64,000 nucleotides of DNA from Mangrovicoccus ximenensis (GCF_003056725.1 NZ_QBKZ01000001.1:853922-917921), one strand, 5' to 3'. Shown: positions 27,134 through 36,605, numbered from the stretch's first letter. Made by a program: numbers and translations. The notes: a model not told the origin generated them from the sequence alone.

Positions 27134-27517
27134 TTACTGGAAGGTCGCGAGATAGGCGATCACGTCGGCGCGCTCTTCATCCTTGCGCAGGCCGGCGAAG
27201 GCCATCTTGTTGCCCGGGATGAAGCCCTTCGGATCGGCCAGGTAGGCATCGAGCTCCTCGACCGTCCAGACATGGCCTTCGGCGCCTTTCGCGGCCATGG
27301 CGTCGGAATAGTTGAAATCGGCGACGGCGGCAGTGGTCCGCCCGACGATGCCGTTCAGTTCCGGCCCGACCTTGTTCTTGGCGCCCTCGCCGACGGCGTG
27401 GCAGGCCATGCACTTGCGGAACACCTTCTCGCCCTTGGCGGCATCGCCGTCCTGGGCGGCGGCCGGCAGGGCAAGGCTCAGGGCTGCAAGGGAAAGGGCG
27501 AAGATCTTGGCTGTCAT
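27134..27517 (-). CDS. Class I cytochrome c (c2/c550-like)
   Basis: A 127-residue periplasmic cytochrome: signal peptide ([20 protein letters not shown], cleaved near AAA-QD), heme site CMACH near residue 35, [10 protein letters not shown], and the methionine ligand in PGNKMAFAG near residue 102. It is probably the electron carrier between XoxG and the terminal oxidases. ATG 27517 is preferred; a TTG at 27523 has slightly better spacing to AAGGA. Confidence 0.88.
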   Translation of the reverse strand: MTAKIFALSLAALSLALPAAAQDGDAAKGEKVFRKCMACHAVGEGAKNKVGPELNGIVGRTTAAVADFNYSDAMAAKGAEGHVWTVEELDAYLADPKGFIPGNKMAFAGLRKDEERADVIAYLATFQ

Positions 27518-27539
27518 GGTCAAGTAGTCCTTTTCTGGC

Positions 27540-28376
27540 TCAGACCGCTCCGAGACGCTCAGCGTGCCACTTCACGTGGTCCTCGGCAAACGTCGAGATG
27601 AAGTAGTAGCTATGGTCGTAGCCCGGCTGCAAGCGCAGGATGCCGGGCTGGCGGCGGCGGCCCATCGCGGCGGCAAGCGCCTCGGGGCGGAGCAGGTCCA
27701 GGAACTGGTCCGAAGCCCCCTGGTCGATCAGCAGCTCGCCCTTCCAGCCGCGCTCCTCGAGGAGGATCGAGCTGTCATGCATGGCCCATCCCGCTTCGTC
27801 CTCGCCCAGATAGGCCGAGAGCTGCTTGCGGCCCCAGTCGGACTGGGTCGGGTTGGCGATCGGCGCGAAGGCCGAGAGCGAGTCGTAGTTGTCGGGGTTC
27901 CGCAGCGCGACGGTCAGCGCGCCATGTCCGCCCATCGAATGGCCGGTGATGCCGTGGCGGCCGTTCACCGGGAATTCCTTCGATACCAGGGAATATAGCT
28001 CGTCGGTGACGTAATCCCACATCCGGAAATGCGGCGCCCAGGGATCGCGCGTCGCGTTGACGTAGAACCCTGCGCCCTGCCCCAGATCATAGGCATCGTC
28101 ATTGGCCACCCCCTCGCCGCGCGGCGAGGTGTCGGGGAAGACGACCGCCAGCCCGTGCTTCGCGGCATGCTCCTGGAAGCCGCCCTTGGTCATGGCGTTC
28201 TCGTGGGTGCAGGTCAGCCCCGAGAGATACCACAGGCACGGCACCGGCCCCTGCTTGGCCTGCGGCGGCAGGTAGACCGCGAAGGTCATCTCGCAGGAGG
28301 TGGAACTGGCGGCGTGCTTGTACACGCCCTGCACGCCGCCGAAGCTCTTGTTTTCCGAGACGATCTCGAAAGCCAT
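27540..28376 (-). CDS. fghA: S-formylglutathione hydrolase
   Basis: A 278-residue alpha/beta hydrolase of the esterase D family. The nucleophile serine sits in GHSMGGHGAL near residue 148, the aspartate near DQGASDQFL and the histidine in YDHSYYFI near residue 258. YLSGLTCTHEN near residue 50 is characteristic. It releases formate and glutathione, finishing glutathione-dependent formaldehyde oxidation. Its start shares one base with the dehydrogenase stop. Confidence 0.95.
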   Translation of the reverse strand: MAFEIVSENKSFGGVQGVYKHAASSTSCEMTFAVYLPPQAKQGPVPCLWYLSGLTCTHENAMTKGGFQEHAAKHGLAVVFPDTSPRGEGVANDDAYDLGQGAGFYVNATRDPWAPHFRMWDYVTDELYSLVSKEFPVNGRHGITGHSMGGHGALTVALRNPDNYDSLSAFAPIANPTQSDWGRKQLSAYLGEDEAGWAMHDSSILLEERGWKGELLIDQGASDQFLDLLRPEALAAAMGRRRQPGILRLQPGYDHSYYFISTFAEDHVKWHAERLGAV

Positions 28377-29488
28377 CAGTACTGCACCACCGCGCGGATG
28401 GATTTGCCGGCATGCATCAGGTCGAAGCCCTTGTTGATGTCTTCCAGCGGCAGGACATGGGTGATCATCGGATCGATCTCGATCTTGCCTTCCATGTACC
28501 AGTCGACGATCTTCGGAACGTCCGTGCGGCCGCGCGCGCCGCCGAAGGCGGTGCCGCGCCAGGACCGGCCGGTGACCAGCTGGAACGGACGGGTCGAGAT
28601 TTCGGCGCCTGCGGGCGCCACGCCGATGATGATGCTCTCGCCCCAGCCCTTGTGGCAGGCCTCGAGCGCGGTGCGCATCACGTTCACGTTCCCGGTCGCG
28701 TCGAAGGTGTAGTCCGCGCCGCCCTTGGTCAGGTTGACGAGATACGGAACCAGGTCGCCCTCGACTTCCGCCGGGTTGACGAAATCGGTCATGCCGAAGC
28801 GCTTGGCCATCTCGACCTTGGCCGGGTTCAGGTCGACGCCGACGATCTGGTCGGCCCCTGCGAGGCGCAGGCCCTGGATCACGTTCAGGCCGATGCCGCC
28901 CAGGCCGAAGACGATGGCGCGGCAGCCGATTTCCGCCTTGGCGGTGTAGAGCACGGCGCCGATGCCGGTGGTCACGCCGCAGCCGATGTAGCAGATCTTG
29001 TCGAAGGGCGCGTCTTCGCGGACCTTCGCCAGGGAGATCTCCGGCAGCACGGTGTAGTTCGAGAAGGTCGAGCAGCCCATGTAGTGCAGGATCGGCGTGC
29101 CGTCGAGCATCGAGAAGCGCGAGGTGCCGTCGGGCATCAGGCCCTGGCCCTGGGTCGAGCGGACCTTCTGGCAGAGGTTGGTCTTCGGGTTGAGGCAGTA
29201 TTCGCACTCGCGGCATTCCGCGGTGTAGAGCGGAATGACATGGTCGCCGGGCTTCAGCGATTTGACGCCGGGGCCGACCTCGACCACCACGCCAGCGCCC
29301 TCATGGCCCAGGATCGCCGGGAACAGGCCCTCGGGATCGGCGCCGGAGAGCGTGAATTCGTCGGTGTGGCAGATGCCGGTGGCCTTGATCTCGACCAGAA
29401 CCTCGCCCTCTTTCGGGCCCTCGAGGTTCACGTCCATCACTTCGAGCGGTTTGCCGGCCTCGATGGCCACGGCTGCTTTGGTGCGCAC
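28376..29488 (-). CDS. S-(hydroxymethyl)glutathione dehydrogenase (class III ADH)
   Basis: A 370-residue zinc alcohol dehydrogenase: catalytic zinc site ATGICHTDEFTLSG near residue 40 and GHEGAG near residue 63, four-cysteine structural zinc loop ECRECEYCLNPKTNLC near residue 92, and NAD-binding GLGGIGLNVIQG near residue 195. GTG 29488 is chosen because AAGGAGAG lies 5 nt upstream; the alternative ATG at 29503 overlaps that ribosome site. It oxidises the adduct of formaldehyde from XoxF with glutathione. Confidence 0.94.
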   Translation of the reverse strand: MRTKAAVAIEAGKPLEVMDVNLEGPKEGEVLVEIKATGICHTDEFTLSGADPEGLFPAILGHEGAGVVVEVGPGVKSLKPGDHVIPLYTAECRECEYCLNPKTNLCQKVRSTQGQGLMPDGTSRFSMLDGTPILHYMGCSTFSNYTVLPEISLAKVREDAPFDKICYIGCGVTTGIGAVLYTAKAEIGCRAIVFGLGGIGLNVIQGLRLAGADQIVGVDLNPAKVEMAKRFGMTDFVNPAEVEGDLVPYLVNLTKGGADYTFDATGNVNVMRTALEACHKGWGESIIIGVAPAGAEISTRPFQLVTGRSWRGTAFGGARGRTDVPKIVDWYMEGKIEIDPMITHVLPLEDINKGFDLMHAGKSIRAVVQY

Positions 29489-29654
29489 GTTTCTCTCCTT
29501 CATGGCCGCTAGGGGCGGCCTTTACTGATTGACCAAGACGGTAGAGCCGCGGCTTGGCCGGAACAATTCATACCTTCGGATGTGCCATGGCATACAAGCT
29601 GCCGATGGACACGTCCCTGCAGCTTGGTATCCTCTGCGCGGGGGAGGCAAAAGA

Positions 29655-30272
29655 ATGATTGCGAAATATTTTCCGAGCTTTGCGACAGCGGCGGTGCTGG
29701 CGGCGGCAGGCGCCGCGACGTCAGCCCAGCCCGCCGCGGATCCGGACTGGCCCTGCATCCAGCGCAAGGTGGAGCAGCTCTCGCCGGGGCTGATGTGGCC
29801 GCATCCGATCCCGGAGATCAAGCTCGACCCGGCCACGGCCGAAGCCGCGCAGGAGGTGATCGACCGGCTGGTGCTCAGGCGGATGCCGCTCGAGGAGGCG
29901 CAGCCCGCGCTCGACAGCTTCGCCGAAGCCCATGGCCGCAGTCCCGAGATGATGTCCCATCTCTTCGGCGAGAGCTTCGGAACCCTGTCGCATCTGCGCA
30001 CGCGGATCATGAAGGGGATCGAGGACTACGCCCGGAGCCAGATCGCGCTGTCGAAGCGGATCGACGCGGCGCGCAGCGAGATGGACGCGCTGATGGCCGC
30101 GGACGATCCCGATTTCGACCGGGTCGACGCGCTCGAGGTGCAGATCGACTGGGACGAGCGCATCTTCACCGACCGGCAGCGCTCGCTGACCTATGTCTGC
30201 GAGACGCCGGTCCTGCTGGAGAAGCGGCTCTACGGCATCGCGCAGATGCTGCAATCCGAAATCGAGAGCTGA
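29655..30272 (+). CDS. Hypothetical periplasmic protein
   Basis: A 205-residue protein with a signal peptide (MIAKYFPSFATAAVLAAAGA, cleaved near TSA-QP), then DPDWPCIQRKVEQLSPGLMW and a long helical, charged C-terminal half (ARSQIALSKRIDAARSEMDA) likely to form a coiled coil. GGGGAGG precedes the ATG. It is divergent from the formaldehyde dehydrogenase gene and may belong to the methanol oxidation regulon, but no function is recognised. Confidence 0.75.
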   Translation: MIAKYFPSFATAAVLAAAGAATSAQPAADPDWPCIQRKVEQLSPGLMWPHPIPEIKLDPATAEAAQEVIDRLVLRRMPLEEAQPALDSFAEAHGRSPEMMSHLFGESFGTLSHLRTRIMKGIEDYARSQIALSKRIDAARSEMDALMAADDPDFDRVDALEVQIDWDERIFTDRQRSLTYVCETPVLLEKRLYGIAQMLQSEIES

Positions 30273-30282
30273 GCCCGCGGGC

Positions 30283-30458
30283 TCACTCCCATTCCAGCTC
30301 GGCATAGGCGACGGTGGCGTTGCGCGGATTGTTCAGGCCGAACATCTCCCAGTTCTCCGCCTCCGAGGCCGCCACCGTGGCGGTCGCCTCCGCCATCCGC
30401 AGCCCCCGGTCGATCGCCGCGCGGGTATCCGCCGCCAGCACGTCGAGATAGCGCATGA
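30283..30458 (-). pseudogene. Zinc metallohydrolase, C-terminal fragment (quinoprotein-relay MBL type)
   Basis: About 58 codons ending RNATVAYAELEWE and beginning RYLDVLAADTRAAIDRGL. This resembles the C-terminus of MBL-fold proteins found with PQQ alcohol dehydrogenases. The catalytic metallo-beta-lactamase domain is gone: at about 30458 the DNA switches to a dehydrogenase on the other strand. Its place beside the xox genes fits a former member of that cluster. Confidence 0.6.
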
Positions 30459-30459
30459 G

Positions 30460-31347
30460 CGGCGCCGCGCCGCCGGCGGCCTGACCCTCGCCGACCTCGC
30501 CGAGCCCGCGCCGCTCGAGGCGCCCTTCCCCGTCACCTGCCGCGCCGCCGACATCACCGACCGCGCCGCGCTCGACGCGCTGGTGACGCCCGAGACCCAG
30601 GTGATCTTCCACCTCGCCGCCGTCGTGTCCGCCCATGCCGAGGCAGATTTCGACGCCGGCATGCAGGTCAATCTCTTCGGCACGCTGAACCTCCTGGAAC
30701 GCTGCCGCGCGCTCGGCACCTGCCCGGTCGTGGTCTTCACCTCCTCGCTGGCAGTGTTCGGCGGCGAGGTCCCGGATCCGGTCACCGACTGGACGATCCC
30801 GAACCCGCAGACCTCCTACGGCGCGCAGAAGGCAATCGGGGAACTCCTGCTCAACGACTATTCGCGCAAGGGCTATGTCGACGGCCGCGGCTTCCGCCTG
30901 CCGACCATCGCGGTGCGTCCGGGCAAGCCGAACCGTGCCGCCTCGTCCTTCATGTCCTCGATCATCCGCGAACCGCTGAACGGCGAGCCGGCCGTCTGCC
31001 CGGTCGATCCCGACTTCGAGCACTACTATCTCAGCCCGCGCCGCTGCGTCGAAAACCTGATCAAGGGCGCCGAGCTCGACGCTGCCGCGCTGGGACAGCA
31101 GCGCTGCATGATCATGCCCGGACAGCGCCTGTCGATCCGCCAGATGATCGACGCCATGACCGAAGTCGCGGGACCGGCCCCCGCCAAGCTGATCCGCTGG
31201 GAGAAGCAGCCCGAAATCGAGGCCATCGTGAAGGGCTGGCGCTACGACTACCGGCCGCAGAAGGCGCTGGATCTGGGGCTTGCCGCCGATGCCGGTTTCG
31301 CCGAGAACGTGGGCTTCTATCTCGAGGACGACACGCCCGCCCCATGA
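30460..31347 (+). pseudogene. denD: D-erythronate dehydrogenase (DenD-like), 5'-truncated
   Basis: About 295 residues of an extended SDR/epimerase-family dehydrogenase matching DenD: LTLADLAEPAPLEA, VIFHLAAVVSAHAEADFDAG, catalytic tyrosine in YGAQKAIGE, RLPTIAVRPGKPN. The first ~30 residues, including the GxxGxxG NAD-binding loop, are replaced by the MBL fragment, so the enzyme should be inactive. The stop overlaps a GntR regulator by 4 bp, as in erythronate/threonate catabolic operons. Confidence 0.75.
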
Positions 31348-32063
31348 CCGGCCTGCCCCGCCTGGACCCGATCGACCAGAAGCCGCGCTACCGCCTCGTC
31401 GCGGAGCGCATCGCCGCGCGCATCCGCGCGGGCGACTACCCGCCCGGCACCAAGATGCCCGCCGACAAGGACCTGGTGGAGCAGCTGCGCGTCAGCCGCA
31501 CCACCATCCGCGAGGCGATGATCGCGCTGGAGCTGATGGGGCTCGTTGTGACCCGCTACGGGGCCGGCGCCTTCGTCGCGCAGGCGCTGCCGCCGGAACC
31601 GGCGGAGACCGCGACCCTGCCGGGCTTCTTCGAGCTGGTCGAGGCACGCCATGCCTTCGAGCCCGAGATCGCCGCCATCGCCGCGGGGACGCTCGATGCC
31701 GGGCAGATCGACCGGCTGCGGGCCTGCATCGAGGGGATGTGCGACGAGGCCGCCACGCTGGCGGAATGGGAGGCGCAGGACCGCGCCTTCCACCTGACGG
31801 TCGCCGAAGCCACCGGCAACGCCTTCTTCGTGCAGATCGTCGGCGAGTTCTGGCAGGCCCGACAGCAATTCCCGGAATGGACGCGCCAGAACAACCGCCA
31901 GGGGCCGGACGACATCGCGCAATTCTCGCGCGGCGAGCACGAGGCGATCGTGCGGGCGCTGGAGGCGGGCGATGCTGCGGCGGCGCGGGCGGCGATGCAG
32001 CTGCATTGCCGCAATTCCGGACTGCCGCTGCTCGAGCGCTGGCGCCGCCTCGAAGAGGCCGGC
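31344..32063 (+). CDS. GntR/FadR family regulator, stop codon lost
   Basis: About 240 residues: N-terminal winged helix (PPGTKMPADKDLVEQLRVSR, near residue 34) and an FCD ligand domain with metal-site pattern (EARHAFEPEIAAIA, FHLTVAEATGN, HEAIVRALEAGD). The domain looks complete, but its own stop is missing and the frame stays open through 32303 into the next regulator, giving a potential 632-residue chimera. It would regulate the denD operon. Confidence 0.8.
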
Positions 32064-32303
32064 ACATCCCGGCGCGGCGCAATCCGGCGGCAGTGGCGCG
32101 GGTCAGGCGGGACAGGATGGGGGCGGCTTTGTCCAAGGGACGGCTCCGGTCGGTGGCGGCGGCTGGCGACAGATGGGCCGGATGGCGGGCAAAGTGCAAC
32201 CCCGGCCCGGGGTCTGCCTTGCCGCACCGGCCCGGCGGGGCGGCTTGCATTGGCCCGGCATCTTGCCCAAGATGCATGCCGGACAGAAGATCAGGACCCA
32301 AGC
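32064..32303 (+). other. In-frame linker of unknown origin between two regulators
   Basis: A 240-bp stretch without a stop in the regulator frame, encoding low-complexity Gly/Arg-rich sequence that resembles no domain. It probably joins the cut 3' end of the GntR gene to the natural upstream region of the SorC gene. Confidence 0.5.
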
Positions 32304-33242
32304 ATGCGCCCAGCCGACCGCAAGCTCGACGATGCCGCCCGCGCGGCCTGGCTGGCCTATATCGGCGGCATGAAGCAGGACGAGATCGCCGCGGTGATGG
32401 GGATCTCCCGCCAGTCGGCGCAGCGGCTGGTCAGCCAGGCGATGAGCGCGGGTCTGGTCAAGGTGCGCATCGACCATCCGGTGGCGCGCTGCCTGGAACT
32501 GGCCGAGCGGCTGCGAGACCGCTTCGGGCTGGGCCTTTGCGAGGTCGTGCCCACGCTCGGGCCGGGCGAGGGGGCCGGGCGAGGCGTCGCCCATGCCACG
32601 GCGGATATCCTGGAAAGCTGGCTGACGCGGGAGGCTCCGGTCGTGATCGGGCTCGGCACCGGGCGGACGCTGCGCTCGGCGATCGAGGAGCTGCCGCATC
32701 TCGACTGCGCCCAGCACAAGATCGTGTCGCTCACGGGAAACATCTCGCCCTCGGGTTCCACCGCCTATTACAACGTGCTCTTCACCGTCTCCGACAAGGT
32801 CAGCGCGCCGACCTATCCGCTGCCCCTGCCGGTGATCGCGGCAACGCGGGAGGAGCGTGACCTGCTGCTCGGCCAGGCGACGCTGCGGGCCAACCGCGAA
32901 CTGGTGCGCGAAACCGACGTGCGCTTCGTCGGCATCGGCCAGATGCTGGAGACGGCGCCCCTGGTGCTCGACGGCTTCATCACCGGAGCAGACCAGGCGC
33001 GGCTGGTTGCCAAGGGCGCGGTCGGCGAGATCACTGGCTGGGTCTATGACCGCGACGGGCGGCTGGTCGAGGACGAGACCAACGGGCGGGTCAGCTCGGC
33101 GCCGCTTGTCGCGGGCAGCGACGCGCCGATCATCGCCTGCGCCTGGGGGCCGGGCAAGGTCGAGGCGATCCGCGGCGCTCTGACCGGGCGCTTCGTCAAC
33201 GGGCTCGTGACCGACGAGCGGACGGCCGAGTCGCTGCTCTGA
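32304..33242 (+). CDS. SorC/DeoR-like sugar-binding transcriptional regulator
   Basis: A 312-residue SorC-family regulator: N-terminal helix-turn-helix (KQDEIAAVMGISRQSAQRLV, near residue 28), then the sugar-binding domain (VVIGLGTGRTLRSAIEEL near residue 115, VGIGQMLE, GAVGEITGWVYDRDG). ATG 32304 gives the normal family length. It lies immediately upstream of, and in the same direction as, the polyol operon and is its likely regulator. Translation could also continue from the GntR gene. Confidence 0.87.
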   Translation: MRPADRKLDDAARAAWLAYIGGMKQDEIAAVMGISRQSAQRLVSQAMSAGLVKVRIDHPVARCLELAERLRDRFGLGLCEVVPTLGPGEGAGRGVAHATADILESWLTREAPVVIGLGTGRTLRSAIEELPHLDCAQHKIVSLTGNISPSGSTAYYNVLFTVSDKVSAPTYPLPLPVIAATREERDLLLGQATLRANRELVRETDVRFVGIGQMLETAPLVLDGFITGADQARLVAKGAVGEITGWVYDRDGRLVEDETNGRVSSAPLVAGSDAPIIACAWGPGKVEAIRGALTGRFVNGLVTDERTAESLL

Positions 33243-33353
33243 GCCCGGACCGGGCCGTCTCGCGGCAGTTTTAGCCAGATCTCAACAAACTGATTTCACA
33301 AGGAATCCGGTGTTTTCGCACCGGAATTGCCGCGCTGCGGAGAGTTTTCCCTG

Positions 33354-33382
33354 TTGACCGTTCGTCAAACCGTGTGAATAAA
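33354..33382 (+). promoter_or_regulatory. Putative promoter and operator of the polyol operon
   Basis: TTGACC (33354-33359) and AATAAA (33377-33382) form a -35/-10 pair with 17-bp spacing. The -35 overlaps an inverted repeat TTGAC-N5-GTCAA (33354-33358, 33364-33368), a plausible SorC-type operator. A second inverted repeat (CCGGTG/CACCGG, about 33308-33323) lies upstream. Confidence 0.45.
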
Positions 33383-33424
33383 TGCCCACAAGCAAGGCAA
33401 AAGCTCATTCTTGGGAGGAGAGTA

Positions 33425-34741
33425 ATGACTGCTTCGATCCGCGCCCTTCTGGGGGCCACGGCGCTCTGCGCTGCGGGCCTTCCGGCGGCAGCCGAAACCA
33501 CCCTGACCATCGCAACCGTCAACAATGGCGACATGATCCGCATGCAGGGGCTGGCCGCCGACTTCACGGCCAAGCATCCCGACATCAAGCTCGACTGGGT
33601 GACGCTCGAGGAAAACGTGCTGCGCCAGCGCGTGACCCAGGACATCGCCACCAAGGGCGGACAGTTCGACGTGATGACCATCGGAACCTACGAGGTTCCG
33701 ATCTGGGCCAGGCAGGACTGGCTCGAGCCGCTGACCGGGCTCAGCGACGACTATGACGCGGGCGACATCCTGCCGGCGATCGCGGGCGGGCTCAGCATCG
33801 ACGGCACGCTCTATGCCGCGCCCTTCTACGGCGAAAGCTCCATGGTCATGTACCGCAAGGACCTGATGGAAGCGGCCGGGATGCAGATGCCCGAGGCGCC
33901 GACTTGGGACGACATCGCCAAGGCGGCCGAGGCGATGACCGACAAGGACGCGGAGATCTACGGCATCTGCCTGCGCGGGAAAGCGGGGTGGGGCGAGAAC
34001 ATGGCCTTCCTGACCGCCGCCGCAAACTCCTTCGGGGCGCGCTGGTTCGACATGGACTGGAAGCCCCAGTTCGATGGCGAGGCCTGGAAGACCACGCTGA
34101 CCACCTATCTGGACCTGATGAACAATTACGGTCCGCCCGGCGCCTCCTCGAACGGCTTCAACGAGAACCTGGCGCTGTTCCAGTCGGGCAAATGCGGCAT
34201 GTGGATCGACGCCACCGTGGCGGCCTCCTTCGTGACCAACCCGAACGACTCCACCGTCGCCGACAAGGTCGGTTTCGCGCTCGCGCCCGATGCCGGGCTC
34301 GGCAAGCGCGGCAACTGGCTCTGGGCCTGGACGCTGGGCATTCCGGCCGGCACCGATGCGCCGGAGGAGGCCAAGACCTTCATCGAATGGGCGACCTCCA
34401 AGGCCTATCTGGAGCTCGTCGCCGAGAAGGAAGGCTGGGCCAACGTGCCTCCGGGAACCCGCACCTCGCTCTACGAGAACCAGGCATATCTTGAGGCCGC
34501 GCCCTTCGCCGAGATGACGCTGAAATCGATGGAAGCCGCCGACCCGACCAATCCGGCGGTCGATCCGGTGCCCTATACCGGCGTGCAGTTCGTCGCGATC
34601 CCGGAATTCCAGGGCATCGGCACCGCCGTCGGCCAGCAGTTCTCGGCTGCGCTCGCGGGCCAGGTCACGGCCGAGCAGGCGCTGGCCAATGCCCAGGCCC
34701 TGACCGAACGCGAAATGAAGCGCGGCGGCTACATCAAGTAA
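33425..34741 (+). CDS. smoE: Polyol ABC transporter substrate-binding protein (SmoE-like)
   Basis: A 438-residue sugar-type binding protein. A signal peptide (MTASIRALLGATALCAAGLP) is followed by TLTIATVNNGDMIRMQGLAA and GTYEVPIWARQDWLEPL, patterns of sorbitol/mannitol binding proteins. GGGAGGAGAG precedes the ATG. It heads a binding protein-permease-permease-ATPase-mannitol dehydrogenase operon laid out like the smo/mtl operon of Rhodobacter sphaeroides. Confidence 0.87.
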   Translation: MTASIRALLGATALCAAGLPAAAETTLTIATVNNGDMIRMQGLAADFTAKHPDIKLDWVTLEENVLRQRVTQDIATKGGQFDVMTIGTYEVPIWARQDWLEPLTGLSDDYDAGDILPAIAGGLSIDGTLYAAPFYGESSMVMYRKDLMEAAGMQMPEAPTWDDIAKAAEAMTDKDAEIYGICLRGKAGWGENMAFLTAAANSFGARWFDMDWKPQFDGEAWKTTLTTYLDLMNNYGPPGASSNGFNENLALFQSGKCGMWIDATVAASFVTNPNDSTVADKVGFALAPDAGLGKRGNWLWAWTLGIPAGTDAPEEAKTFIEWATSKAYLELVAEKEGWANVPPGTRTSLYENQAYLEAAPFAEMTLKSMEAADPTNPAVDPVPYTGVQFVAIPEFQGIGTAVGQQFSAALAGQVTAEQALANAQALTEREMKRGGYIK

Positions 34742-34764
34742 ACCGCGCCACCTGACCCGCATCC

Positions 34765-34871
34765 GGGGAGCGGCTGCGCTCCCCGCGCCCCGGGAACCCC
34801 GGCGGAGCCCGCCTCCAAGCGCTCCGCCTCTTCCCGGAACCGGCCCCGCGCCCCGCGGCCGGGCCGGTTCC
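34765..34871 (+). other. Three consecutive hairpins between smoE and smoF
   Basis: The 157-bp gap holds three perfect stems: 8 bp (34765-34772 with 34777-34784), 8 bp (34801-34808 with 34821-34828) and 11 bp (34836-34846 with 34861-34871). None has a T-run. They probably set a high ratio of binding protein to permease mRNA. Confidence 0.6.
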
Positions 34872-34898
34872 CCCACGCCACGCGAAGAGGCAAGTCCC

Positions 34899-35771
34899 AT
34901 GTCGACGAAAGCGTCCCGTGCCGCTGCGCGGCTCATGATATCGCCCTCGGTCATCCTGCTGCTGGGATGGATGCTGATCCCGCTGGGCCTGACCCTCTAC
35001 TTCTCCTTCCTGCGCTACAACCTGCTGATGCCGGGCGACAATCCCTTCGTCGGCTTAGAGAACTACAGCTACTTCCTGACCGATCCGGGCTTCACCGCGG
35101 CGATCTGGAACACGCTGGCCCTCGTGCTTGGCGTGCTCGTCATCACCATCGGCGGGGGCATCGTTCTGGCGCTGCTCTTGGACCAGCCGATGTGGGGGCA
35201 GGGGATCGTCCGCATCCTGGTGATCGCGCCCTTCTTCGTCATGCCGACCGTTTCGGCGCTGGTGTGGAAGAACATGTTCCTCAACCCGGTGAACGGCCTC
35301 TTCGCGCATCTCTTCAAGGCGCTGGGGCTCCAGCCCTACGATTTTCTCGCCCAGGCTCCGCTGCTGTCGATCATCGGCATCGTCAGCTGGCAGTGGCTGC
35401 CTTTCGCCACGCTGATCCTCCTGACCGCGCTGCAGTCGCTCGACAGCGAACAGCTCGAGGCCGCAGAGATGGACGGTGCCAAGCCGCTGTCGCGCTTCTG
35501 GCATATCATGCTGCCGCACCTGGCGCGGGCGATCACCGTGGTCGTGCTGATCCAGACGATCTTCCTTCTGTCGGTTTTCGCCGAGATCCTCGTCACCACC
35601 AATGGCGGACCCGGATACGCCTCGACCAACCTGACCTACCTGATCTACGTCCAGTCGCTCCTGCAATACGACGTGGGCATGGGCAGCGCGGGCGGCGTCG
35701 TCGCCATCATCCTCGCCAATATCGTCGCGATCTTCCTGATGCGGATGATCGGCAAGAACCTGGAGGCCTGA
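34899..35771 (+). CDS. smoF: Polyol ABC transporter permease (SmoF-like)
   Basis: A 290-residue MalF-type permease with six hydrophobic segments and the EAA loop (EAAEMDGAKPLSRFWHIMLP) near residue 190. SPSVILLLGWMLIPLGLTLY forms the first membrane segment. It follows smoE after a hairpin-filled gap and is separated by 3 bp from smoG, so the two are probably translated together. Confidence 0.9.
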   Translation: MSTKASRAAARLMISPSVILLLGWMLIPLGLTLYFSFLRYNLLMPGDNPFVGLENYSYFLTDPGFTAAIWNTLALVLGVLVITIGGGIVLALLLDQPMWGQGIVRILVIAPFFVMPTVSALVWKNMFLNPVNGLFAHLFKALGLQPYDFLAQAPLLSIIGIVSWQWLPFATLILLTALQSLDSEQLEAAEMDGAKPLSRFWHIMLPHLARAITVVVLIQTIFLLSVFAEILVTTNGGPGYASTNLTYLIYVQSLLQYDVGMGSAGGVVAIILANIVAIFLMRMIGKNLEA

Positions 35772-35774
35772 GCC

Positions 35775-36605
35775 ATGGCGCGTGCCGTCAAGACGCAGCG
35801 CAAGGCGCTGAACACCGCGATCGCCTGGGGCGTGGGCCTGCTGATCTTCTTCCCGATCCTCTGGACCATCCTGACGAGCTTCAAGACCGAGGCCGAGGCC
35901 ATCGCCGATCCGCCCGTCTGGTTCAACTTCTCCTGGACGCTGGAGAACTACTTCACCGTGCAGGAGCGCTCCAACTACTTCCGGCATTTCTGGAACTCGG
36001 TGGTCATTTCCGTGGGCTCGACCCTGATCGGGCTGATCATCGCCGTTCCCGCCGCCTGGGCCATGGCCTTCGTGCCCGGCAAGCGGACCAAGGACGTGCT
36101 GATGTGGATGCTGTCGACCAAGATGCTGCCGCCGGTGGGCGTGCTGGTGCCGCTCTACCTGATCTTCCGCGATCTGGGTCTTCTCGACACCCGCATCGGG
36201 CTGGTCTTCGTGCTGACCATGATCAACCTGCCGATCATCATCTGGATGCTCTACACCTATTTCCGCGAGATCCCCTCCGAGATCCTCGAGGCCGCGCGGA
36301 TGGACGGGGCGGGGCTGAGGGAAGAAGTGCTGCACGTGCTGATGCCGATGGCGGTGCCCGGCATGGCCTCCACCGTGCTCCTGAACATCATCCTCGCCTG
36401 GAACGAGGCCTTCTGGACGCTGAACCTGACCGCCGCCAAGGCCGCGCCGCTGACCGCCTTCATCGCCAGCTATTCCTCGCCCGAGGGGCTGTTCTACGCC
36501 AAGCTCTCGGCCGCCTCCACCATGGCCATCGCGCCGATCCTCATCATGGGCTGGTTCAGCCAGAAGCAACTGGTCCGGGGGCTCACCTTCGGCGCCGTGA
36601 AATAA
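35775..36605 (+). CDS. smoG: Polyol ABC transporter permease (SmoG-like)
   Basis: A 276-residue MalG-type permease. The EAA loop reads [20 protein letters not shown] near residue 173, followed by a final segment ending [11 protein letters not shown], typical of polyol permeases. It pairs with SmoF in the inner membrane; the ATPase gene follows 13 bp downstream. Confidence 0.9.
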   Translation: MARAVKTQRKALNTAIAWGVGLLIFFPILWTILTSFKTEAEAIADPPVWFNFSWTLENYFTVQERSNYFRHFWNSVVISVGSTLIGLIIAVPAAWAMAFVPGKRTKDVLMWMLSTKMLPPVGVLVPLYLIFRDLGLLDTRIGLVFVLTMINLPIIIWMLYTYFREIPSEILEAARMDGAGLREEVLHVLMPMAVPGMASTVLLNIILAWNEAFWTLNLTAAKAAPLTAFIASYSSPEGLFYAKLSAASTMAIAPILIMGWFSQKQLVRGLTFGAVK

